DNA from: JADJWR01 sp964509545
Lineage (GTDB): Bacteria; Pseudomonadota; Gammaproteobacteria; Burkholderiales; Burkholderiaceae_F
Assembly (NCBI GenBank): GCA_964509545.1
Contig: CAZDXQ010000036.1
Coordinates: 1 to 39,704 of the forward strand
Length of the DNA: 39,704 bases
Direction of reading: 5' to 3'
The notes beneath the pieces are model-generated. The model made no database searches. It saw only the letters and a program-made list of their open reading frames with translations, and had not been told where the DNA came from. Every line of letters starts with the position of its first letter. Position 1 is the stretch's first letter. The translations under genes were made by a program, and so were the position numbers. Shown here in pieces: positions 33,472-39,704 of this stretch.

Positions 33472-35395
33472 CCGAAGTTCCCTCCCTTGAGCGGCGGCGG
33501 AGGGGCCTGATTGATGAAGCGATTCAAGGAGATGGTCTTCTGTTACGGGTGTTTGTTGTAGCCATGCATACGGTATTCCGCGCGGACGAGATGGGCGTAA
33601 TATGCACCCATGCATATCGACGCCGTGCCGAACCGCGAGGCGCGCCCCACGTATCTGCTGAGGGAATCGTTCCGCGAGGGCCGACGCGTGCGCAAACGCA
33701 CGCTGGCCAACCTTTCAGCCCTTTCCGACGAACAGATCGAAACGATCCGCCGCGTCTTGCGCGGCGAGACGCTGTGCGCCCCGGCGGCCCTGTTCGAGGT
33801 CGTCGGCTCGCGTCCGCACGGCCATGTGCAGGCGGTGGCCGTAGCCATGCAACGGCTGCAGATCGAACGCCTGCTGGCGGCGCGGCCGTCGCGCCAGCGC
33901 GATGTCGTCTGCGCGATGATCGCCGCCCGCGTTCTCGCCCCTCACACCAAGCTGGCGACTGCGCGCTGGTGGCACACGACAACGCTGGCCGACGAGTTCG
34001 ACGTGGTGCAGGCCGACGAGGACGACCTGTACGCGGCGATGGACTGGCTGCTCGCCCATCAGGACACGATCGAGAAGAAGCTGGCCGCGCGCCACCTGGC
34101 CGACGGCGGCCTGGCGCTGTACGACCTGTCGTCGAGCTACTTCGAGGGCACGACCTGTCCGCTGGCCAAGCTGGGCTACAACCGGGATGGTCGCAAGGGA
34201 CTGCTGCAGGTCAACTACGGGCTGCTCACGGATGCGCGCGGCTGCCCGGTGGCCGTGTCGGTGTACGAGGGTAACGTCGCCGACAGCGCGACGCTGATGC
34301 CCGAGGTCAAGCGCCTGCGCGAGCGCTTCGGCGTCGAGCACCTGGTGACGGTCGGCGATCGCGGCATGATCTCGCGCCAGTCGATCGACCAGATGCGCCA
34401 AATCGAGGGCATCGGCTGGATCACGGCGCTGAAGTCCGCCTCGATCCGCGCCCTGCTCGAGCAGGGCCAGCTGCAGCTGGGCCTGTTTGACGAGCGCAAT
34501 CTGTTCGAGTTCACCGCGCCGGAGTATCCCGGCGAGCGGCTGGTGGGCTGCCGCAACCCGCAGCTGGCGGCGCTGCGCGCCCACAAGCGCGAGGAACTGT
34601 TGCGCGCCACCGAGGAGAGCCTGCGCAAGATCCGGGCGCGGGTGGATGCCGGCAGGCTGGCCGGCGCCGATGAGATCGGGCTGCGCGTCGGCCGCGTGAT
34701 CAACCAGTACAAGGTGGCCAAGCACTTCGCGCTCGCGATCGGCGCCAGCAGCTTCACCTTCGCGCGCAAGACCGACAGCATCGCCGCCGAGGCCGCGCTC
34801 GACGGCGTCTACATCATCCGCACCTCGCTCGGCAGCGCGCAGATGGACTCGGCCGAGTGCGTGCGCAGCTACAAGGCGCTGGCCAACGTCGAGCGGGCGT
34901 TCCGCTGTCTGAAGACCGTCGACCTGAAGGTGCGGCCGATCCATCGCCGCCTCGCCGATCGGGTACGGGCGCACATCCTGCTGTGCATGCTCGCCTACTA
35001 CGTCGAGTGGCACATGCGCGAGGCCTGGCGCGAGCTGATGTTCGCCGACACCGAGCAGCAGGCCAAGGCCACGCGCGATCCGGTCGCACCAGCCGTACGC
35101 TCCGCGAAGGCGCTGCTCAAGGTCGCCCGCCACAGGCTCGAAGACGACACGCCGGCGCACAGCTTCTCAACGCTGCTCGCCGAACTGGCCACGATCGTGC
35201 GAAATACCTGCCGCACGCCCGCCGCCGGCGCCGACGCGCCGACCTTCACCGTCATCACCACGGCCAGCCCGAAACAGAAGCGCGCACTCGAACTGCTGCA
35301 GCACATCCGTCCGTAGACAGAAACTCAACACCGCACACGACGCCAAGTGCTCGTCGCGAAACCGAAAACTCGCTTCAAGTGGTCGGGAACTTCGG
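33472..35395 (+). mobile_element. IS1634-type (IS4-like) insertion sequence, 1924 bp
   Basis: The ends carry an 11-bp perfect inverted repeat CCGAAGTTCCC (33472-33482 and 35385-35395), extended imperfectly inward through a CTTGA motif. The flanking ATTAGC duplication defines both borders. One intact transposase fills most of the element. Removing the IS and one ATTAGC copy rejoins the host gene in frame. Confidence 0.85.
33610..35316 (+). CDS. IS1634-family DDE transposase
   Basis: 568 residues, apparently intact. The start (RPTYLLRESFREGRRVRKRTLANLS) is the typical IS1634-family N-terminus. The DDE triad is visible: Asp172 in LYDLSSSYFEG, Asp250 in TVGDRGMIS, and Glu428 in YKALANVERAFRCLKT, which also shows the Y(2)R(3)E(6)K-like signature of IS4-type transposases. 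It catalyses cut-and-paste movement of the surrounding element. Because the frame, ends and target duplication are intact, insertion may be fairly recent. Confidence 0.93.
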   Translation: MHIDAVPNREARPTYLLRESFREGRRVRKRTLANLSALSDEQIETIRRVLRGETLCAPAALFEVVGSRPHGHVQAVAVAMQRLQIERLLAARPSRQRDVVCAMIAARVLAPHTKLATARWWHTTTLADEFDVVQADEDDLYAAMDWLLAHQDTIEKKLAARHLADGGLALYDLSSSYFEGTTCPLAKLGYNRDGRKGLLQVNYGLLTDARGCPVAVSVYEGNVADSATLMPEVKRLRERFGVEHLVTVGDRGMISRQSIDQMRQIEGIGWITALKSASIRALLEQGQLQLGLFDERNLFEFTAPEYPGERLVGCRNPQLAALRAHKREELLRATEESLRKIRARVDAGRLAGADEIGLRVGRVINQYKVAKHFALAIGASSFTFARKTDSIAAEAALDGVYIIRTSLGSAQMDSAECVRSYKALANVERAFRCLKTVDLKVRPIHRRLADRVRAHILLCMLAYYVEWHMREAWRELMFADTEQQAKATRDPVAPAVRSAKALLKVARHRLEDDTPAHSFSTLLAELATIVRNTCRTPAAGADAPTFTVITTASPKQKRALELLQHIRP

Positions 35396-35401
35396 ATTAG
35401 C
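35396..35401 (+). repeat. Right target-site duplication ATTAGC
   Basis: This is the partner of 33466-33471 and directly abuts the right inverted repeat. Downstream, codons AGC GGG GAC GTC continue the ABC transporter reading frame. Confidence 0.8.
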
Positions 35402-35431
35402 AGCGGGGACGTCGAGCACATCAGCATCTTC

Positions 35432-37243
35432 TTGCGTGATCAGCCGCGGCCGAGCGCGCTGCGGCGCGCCGAACTGCGAAGGTCGATCGTCGGCCCGTTG
35501 CTCAGCGTCAGAGCCAAGATCACCGAGCCCACCGACCCGGACGCCGTGGCCCGCCGCCCCGCGTTCGGTTTCCGCTGGTTCGTCCCCGAACTGCTCAAGC
35601 ACAAGCGTCTGTGGCGCAACGTGCTCGCCGCCTCGCTGGTCATACAGCTGCTGGCGCTGGGCACACCGCTGATCACCCAGGCGATCATCGACAAGGTGAT
35701 CGTGCACCGCACCGAGTCGACGCTGATCGCGCTGGGCATCGGCCTGGCCGTGTTTCTGATCTTCTCCTCGGCCTTGAGCTGGGTCCGCCAGTACCTGGTC
35801 CTTCACACCGGCATGCGCATTGACGCCGTGCTGGGTTCCACGGTGTTCAGGCACCCGGTCGAACTGCCGCCGCGCTACTTCCAGCTGCGCCCCACCGGCG
35901 TGATCGCCGCGCGCCTGCACGGGGTGGAGCAGATCCGCGAATTCCTCGCCTCGGCGGCAGTGTCGCTGGTGCTCGACCTGCCGTTCCTGTCGATCGCGCT
36001 GGCCATCATGTTCTGGTACTCGCCGATGCTCACCCTGATCGCGCTCGGTTTCCTCGCCGCCATCGTCGTGGCCAGCGTCATCGTCTCGCCGCTGTTCCAG
36101 GCACGGCTGAACCGCGAGTTCCTGCTCGGCGCCCGCAACCAGGCTTTCGTCACCGAATACGTCGCCGGCATGGAGACGGTGAAGAGCCTGCAGATGGAGC
36201 CGCAGCTTTCCCGCCGCTACGGCGACTTTCTGGCCGCTCACCTGCAGGCCGGCTTCGCCACCCGGCAGATGGGCAATACCTACCAGGTGGCCGCGCAGAC
36301 GCTCGAACAGGGCATGACGGTCGCCATCCTGATCGCCGGCGCCTGGATCGTCATGCAGCCGAAGAGCGGCAGCGAGGCGATCTTCACCATCGGCATGCTG
36401 GTCGCCTTCCAGATGTTCGCCTCGAAACTGTCGCAGCCGATCATGCGGCTGGTCGGCCTGTGGCAGCAGTTCCAGCAGGCGCGGCTGGCCGTGAAGCGGC
36501 TGGGCGACCTGATGGACGTGCCCACCGAGCCGTATCGCCTGCTGCCGACGCGGGCGAACAAGGCGGCACGAACCGAACACCCGCTGATCGCCGTCGAACA
36601 CCTGGCCTTCCGCCATGGCGAAGACCGGCCGCTGCTGTACGAGGATCTGACCTTCGCCGTCAACCCCGGCGAATGCGTGGCGATCCGCGGCCCGTCGGGC
36701 TGCGGCAAGTCGACGCTGGCCAAGCTGCTGCAGGGCTTCTACGCGCCCACGCACGGCACGATCCGCCTCGACGGCATCGACACCCGGCATCTCGCCGCCA
36801 ACGAGCTGCGCGCCGCCTTCGGCGTGGTGCCGCAGGAAACGGTGCTGTTCGCCGGCACGATCCTGGAGAACCTGCAGTTGGCGAGCCCGGCCGCCCCGTT
36901 CGAGGCGATCGTCACCGCCTGCAGGATGGCCGAGATCCACGAGGTGATCGAACAATTGCCGCAGGGCTACGCGACCGAGATCGGCGAGCGCGGCGCGGGC
37001 CTGTCCGGCGGCCAGCGGCAGCGCCTCGCCATCGCCCGCGCGCTTCTGAAGCGCCCGCGCGTGCTGCTGTTCGACGAGGCCACGGCCAACCTGGATCGGC
37101 CGACGGCCGAGAGCATTGCCATCACCATCAACGCGCTGCGCGGCAAGGTGGCGATTCTGGTGATCACCCATGCGCCGTTGGATGGGCTGCAGGCCGATCG
37201 CGTGATCGATCTTGGCGCTGGCCCGCCGAGCGCTGGCGCATGA
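35432..37243 (+). CDS. Type I secretion ABC transporter, membrane and ATPase part (5'-truncated by IS)
   Basis: 603 residues from a TTG at 35432, which is an internal codon of the original gene (IFLRDQPRPSALRR spans it). The RTX-type transporter core is complete: RFGFRWF-like FGFRWFVPELLKHKRLWRNV, six membrane helices, and an ABC domain with Walker A GPSGCGKST (residues 420-428), signature LSGGQ (524-528) and Walker B LLFDEA with Asp548 and Glu549. Only the N-terminal C39-like domain is cut off. Such transporters with a HlyD adaptor and TolC secrete RTX proteins, and the N-terminal domain is needed for substrate binding in HlyB, so the remnant is probably inactive unless an IS-driven product still works. 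Confidence 0.85.
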   Translation: MRDQPRPSALRRAELRRSIVGPLLSVRAKITEPTDPDAVARRPAFGFRWFVPELLKHKRLWRNVLAASLVIQLLALGTPLITQAIIDKVIVHRTESTLIALGIGLAVFLIFSSALSWVRQYLVLHTGMRIDAVLGSTVFRHPVELPPRYFQLRPTGVIAARLHGVEQIREFLASAAVSLVLDLPFLSIALAIMFWYSPMLTLIALGFLAAIVVASVIVSPLFQARLNREFLLGARNQAFVTEYVAGMETVKSLQMEPQLSRRYGDFLAAHLQAGFATRQMGNTYQVAAQTLEQGMTVAILIAGAWIVMQPKSGSEAIFTIGMLVAFQMFASKLSQPIMRLVGLWQQFQQARLAVKRLGDLMDVPTEPYRLLPTRANKAARTEHPLIAVEHLAFRHGEDRPLLYEDLTFAVNPGECVAIRGPSGCGKSTLAKLLQGFYAPTHGTIRLDGIDTRHLAANELRAAFGVVPQETVLFAGTILENLQLASPAAPFEAIVTACRMAEIHEVIEQLPQGYATEIGERGAGLSGGQRQRLAIARALLKRPRVLLFDEATANLDRPTAESIAITINALRGKVAILVITHAPLDGLQADRVIDLGAGPPSAGA

Positions 37244-37272
37244 ACCGCACCGTGCCGACCGGCGCGCTTGAC

Positions 37273-37557
37273 TCACGCCGCCTTCAGCTCCTCGCGCAGG
37301 ATCTTGCGCAGCGTCTTGCGCAGTGTGGCTTCGGTCAGCGGCGCCGCCTCGGGAGACAGCGCCGAGCGCAGCGCCGCATTGATCATCGTCTGGTAGCCGA
37401 TGCCCTGCGCCTCGGCGCGGGCGCGGAAGGCCTCGACGATGTCGTCGTCGAGCCAGATCGTGATCCTCGTCTTGCCGCGCAATTCGGACTGAAGACGGGC
37501 CAGATGCGGCACGTCCTTGGCGCGCTTGGCGCGCGAGAAGTCATATTCCTTGCGCAT
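37273..37557 (-). CDS. brnA: BrnA family antitoxin (ribbon-helix-helix)
   Basis: 94 residues. A ribbon-helix-helix domain is seen in the middle: TRITIWLDDDIVEAFRARAEAQGIGYQTMINAALRSAL. The N-terminus binds toxin and the C-terminal helix is positively charged (TLRKTLRKILREELKAA). Its start overlaps the brnT end by 17 bases, the usual toxin-first BrnT/BrnA order. It neutralises BrnT and represses the operon. It is antisense to the T1SS operon, its stop being 29 bp from the ABC gene stop. Confidence 0.87.
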   Translation of the reverse strand: MRKEYDFSRAKRAKDVPHLARLQSELRGKTRITIWLDDDIVEAFRARAEAQGIGYQTMINAALRSALSPEAAPLTEATLRKTLRKILREELKAA

Positions 37558-37816
37558 AGGTCTGTCGCTCCTTCCTCGTGGCCTTGCGGGCGGAAATCAG
37601 GCGCACCGTTTCCTCGCCGCGCAGCGCATAGCACACCGTCAGCAGCCGCTGCTCCCGGCTCATGCCCACCAGCACGAACCGCTGCTCACCCGGCGCATCA
37701 CGGTCCTCGCACACCAGCGCCATCGGGTCAAGCAGGCTGGTTGCGGCCTCGTCGAACTCGATGCCGTGCTTGGCCAGGTTCGCTCGCGCCTTGGCTGGGT
37801 CGTATTCGATGTCCAT
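37541..37816 (-). CDS. brnT: BrnT family ribonuclease toxin
   Basis: 91 residues, typical BrnT size. The pattern DPAKARANLAKHGIEFDEAATSLLDP, a central Glu-Asp-Arg stretch, VCYALRGEETVRLISARKATRKER and the ending YAQGI agree with BrnT, a RelE-like RNase that blocks translation. BrnT conserved basic and acidic catalytic residues appear present. It is the first gene of the pair. It may be a stabilisation module carried within the accessory region. Confidence 0.88.
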   Translation of the reverse strand: MDIEYDPAKARANLAKHGIEFDEAATSLLDPMALVCEDRDAPGEQRFVLVGMSREQRLLTVCYALRGEETVRLISARKATRKERQTYAQGI

Positions 37817-37824
37817 GGCTCAAC

Positions 37825-37845
37825 TATATGCACATTATATGCACA
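37825..37845 (-). promoter_or_regulatory. brnTA promoter/operator
   Basis: Two TATATGCACA direct repeats (37825-37834 and 37836-37845) are spaced one helical turn (11 bp) apart and enclose a perfect -10, TATAAT, on the minus strand (37839-37834), 18 bp upstream of brnT. This fits binding of BrnA ribbon-helix-helix dimers over the promoter. No good -35 was seen. Confidence 0.6.
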
Positions 37846-37889
37846 AAGCAACGGGCGGCAGTCCGGCGCGACACCACGGAGTTCGATCG

Positions 37890-39251
37890 ATGAACGTCCT
37901 CGCACGAGTGCCGGCAGCGCCTGCCTTCGCTGCGGCTTCGCTGCGCGAAATCGAAGCCAGCCCACCGGCTCGGGCACTGAATGCCACGCTGTGGACGCTG
38001 GTCGGCCTGGTGGCCGTGCTGCTCGCTTGGTCGTTGCTCGCGCAACTAGACATCGTTGCCACCGCGCCGGCCAAGCTGGTGCCGGCGGCGCAGGTCAAGC
38101 TGGTGCAATCGGCCGAGCCGGGCATTGTCCGCGAGATCCTGGTGCGCGACGGCGACCGGGTCGCTGCCGGCCAGATCCTCTTGCGGCTGGATGCCACCAA
38201 CGCCGGGGCCGATGCAACGACGCTGGCCAACGAGCTGATGCTCAAGCGCATCACTGTGCGGGCGATCGATGCCGAGCTGGCCGGCAGACCGCTGGCCTCC
38301 GCGGCCGCGGACTCGCCCGTCGTCTTCGCGCAGGTGCAGGCGCAGTTTGCCGCCCGCCGGCAGGCGCTGCTCGATGCGCTGGCCCAAGAAGAACAGGCCT
38401 CCACCCGCGCCCGCCACGATCTGCTGGCCGCGACCCAGTTGCGCGAGAAGCTGTCCTCCACCCTGCCGGTGCTGCAGCAGGCCGCCGAATCGCACGCCCG
38501 GCTGCACAAGGAAGGCTTCGTCGGCGAACTCGTCGCCAACGACAAGCGACGCGAGGCGCTGGAGCGCGAAGGCGACCTGAAGGCGCAGCAGGCCACCGTG
38601 CAGGCGCTTGTCGCCGCGGTGGCACAAAGCGAACGCAAGCGTGAGCAGTTGCGCTCCGGCTACCGGGTTGAGCTGCTGCGCGAGCGGGTCGAGGCGGCTG
38701 CCGCGATCCAGCGGCTAGAGCAGGAGCAACAGAAGAGCGGCCTGCGCGCACAGCTGATGGAAATCCGTGCGCCGTACGACGGCATCGTCAAGGATCTGAC
38801 GGTGCACACGCTCGGTGCCGTCGTGCAGGCTGGAAGTCTCTTGTTGCAGGTGGTGCCGAAAGGCGAAGTGCTGCGCGCAGAGGCGCTGCTGGCCAACGAG
38901 GATGTCGGCTTCGTCGAGGTCGGGCAGAGCGTGATGCTGAAGCTTGCGGCTTATCCGTTCCAGAAGTACGGAATGCTCGAAGGCAAGGTGGTGCAGATCA
39001 GCGCCGATGCGATCGAGCAGGCGGAGGCGGCAAGGGCGGCCGGTACCAACCCAATGGCCGCCCCGGTGCAGACGTACAAGGCGATCGTCGAGCTGAATGA
39101 GCAGGCGCTGCGGCTGCCGAACGGCAAGGTCCTCGACATCGCACCGGGCATGGCGGCGACGGTGGAGATTCACCAAGGCACGCGCAGCGTGATGGAGTAC
39201 CTGTTGAGTCCGGTGCAGCGGGTGGCGTTGGAGGCGGGGAGGGAAAGGTGA
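37890..39251 (+). CDS. HlyD-family periplasmic adaptor of type I secretion
   Basis: 453 residues from the ATG at 37890. One N-terminal membrane helix (about residues 31-52) precedes a split lipoyl/barrel-sandwich segment (VKLVQSAEPGIVREILVRDGDRVAAGQILLRLD), a long alpha-helical hairpin (about 85-290) and the returning beta segment (MEIRAPYDGIVKDLTVHTLGAVVQAGSLL). This is the HlyD/membrane fusion layout, linking the ABC transporter to TolC. The frame extends upstream to 37662, but that would run across brnT; the start inside the 73-bp gap after brnT fits better. It is separated from the ABC gene by the antisense brnTA pair. Confidence 0.92.
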   Translation: MNVLARVPAAPAFAAASLREIEASPPARALNATLWTLVGLVAVLLAWSLLAQLDIVATAPAKLVPAAQVKLVQSAEPGIVREILVRDGDRVAAGQILLRLDATNAGADATTLANELMLKRITVRAIDAELAGRPLASAAADSPVVFAQVQAQFAARRQALLDALAQEEQASTRARHDLLAATQLREKLSSTLPVLQQAAESHARLHKEGFVGELVANDKRREALEREGDLKAQQATVQALVAAVAQSERKREQLRSGYRVELLRERVEAAAAIQRLEQEQQKSGLRAQLMEIRAPYDGIVKDLTVHTLGAVVQAGSLLLQVVPKGEVLRAEALLANEDVGFVEVGQSVMLKLAAYPFQKYGMLEGKVVQISADAIEQAEAARAAGTNPMAAPVQTYKAIVELNEQALRLPNGKVLDIAPGMAATVEIHQGTRSVMEYLLSPVQRVALEAGRER

Positions 39252-39342
39252 TGCCGGGAGATTGGGTCGGCAGAACACCTCACTGTTGGTGCGCTTTCGA
39301 GCATCGATCGAGCCGCAAGTCAATGTGCGAGGTGAACCGGAA

Positions 39343-39663
39343 ATGACTGGACAAGAGCGAACCACGAACGAGCCCCTGACGCCGGCAGCGTCCTCGAAGG
39401 CGTCGTCGCGCGGCCGAGGCTGGATCAAGTGGCTGCTCGCTGCCGCAATCGTCGGTGGAGTGATGTACGCGTGCCGGGGCGAGAAGACGTACGACTGGGA
39501 GGAGGAGGTCGTGCTGTCCAGTGGCGAGCGGCTAGTGCTTGAGCGCAGCGTGCGGCTGGAACGAATCAGCGCGCCGTTCAACCCGTTCAAGAGCGAATGG
39601 GCCTGGCGCGAGTCGACGATCGTTGTGCGCGACGGGCCGGCCGATCTACTGAGCTTTTCGTAA
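39343..39663 (+). CDS. Small single-membrane-helix protein of unknown function
   Basis: 106 residues from the ATG at 39343, 91 bp after the HlyD-type gene. A TTG at 39262 would add 27 residues. A hydrophilic start is followed by one membrane helix (WIKWLLAAAIVGGVMYAC, about residues 27-45) and a beta-rich exported part (WEEEVVLSSGERLVLERSVRLERI). No family is recognised. Possibly part of the secretion operon by position only. Confidence 0.6.
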   Translation: MTGQERTTNEPLTPAASSKASSRGRGWIKWLLAAAIVGGVMYACRGEKTYDWEEEVVLSSGERLVLERSVRLERISAPFNPFKSEWAWRESTIVVRDGPADLLSFS

Positions 39664-39704
39664 ATGCTTGACAACCGATTCGCTGATCTGCGCGTTGATC
39701 GTGA

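Overview
The window looks like chromosomal DNA of a high-GC betaproteobacterium (Rhodocyclales/Burkholderiales-like). This rests on the order holC-pepA with lptFG divergent, a DUF2486-like acidic protein beside holC, and an aromatic amine dehydrogenase cluster in the same gene order as the one described in Alcaligenes faecalis. No rRNA, tRNA or CRISPR array was recognised.

Region 1 (1-10.6 kb) is rich in exported hydrolases: a lipoprotein zinc metalloprotease, a DUF4384-like exported protein, an exported caspase-fold (C14) protein, an exported protein of unknown function with C-terminal NPQPLP repeats, a tightly overlapped operon of ECF sigma factor, membrane anti-sigma factor and a second exported caspase-fold protein, and a lipoprotein alpha/beta hydrolase. 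The sigma/anti-sigma/caspase operon is the best candidate for a little-described regulated system. The anti-sigma periplasmic tail looks like a subtilase-propeptide (I9-like) fold and sits next to a peptidase.

Region 2 (10.7-16.5 kb) is housekeeping: DUF2486-like protein, HolC, PepA, and the divergent lipopolysaccharide exporter genes lptF-lptG. Two strong palindromes follow lptG.

Region 3 (16.75-25.4 kb) holds an AraC-type regulator divergent from DUF1329, DUF1302, RND/MMPL transporter, YCF48-like propeller and TerB-like genes, probably an envelope transport module for a hydrophobic substrate.

Region 4 (25.6-29.0 kb) is aauBEDA plus a monohaem cytochrome c: a periplasmic TTQ-dependent aromatic amine dehydrogenase, its maturation proteins and a probable electron carrier.

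Region 5 (29.65-39.7 kb) is accessory DNA. It has a TonB-like protein with about 60 pentapeptide repeats, a gene-poor 1.3 kb stretch with palindromes, and a type I secretion ABC transporter gene split by a 1924 bp IS1634-type element. The insertion left a 6 bp target duplication (ATTAGC), and removing it restores the frame. A BrnT/BrnA toxin-antitoxin pair sits antisense between the ABC gene and the hlyD-type gene, followed by a small membrane protein. The transporter gene seems to carry a second lesion, a frameshift near its start.
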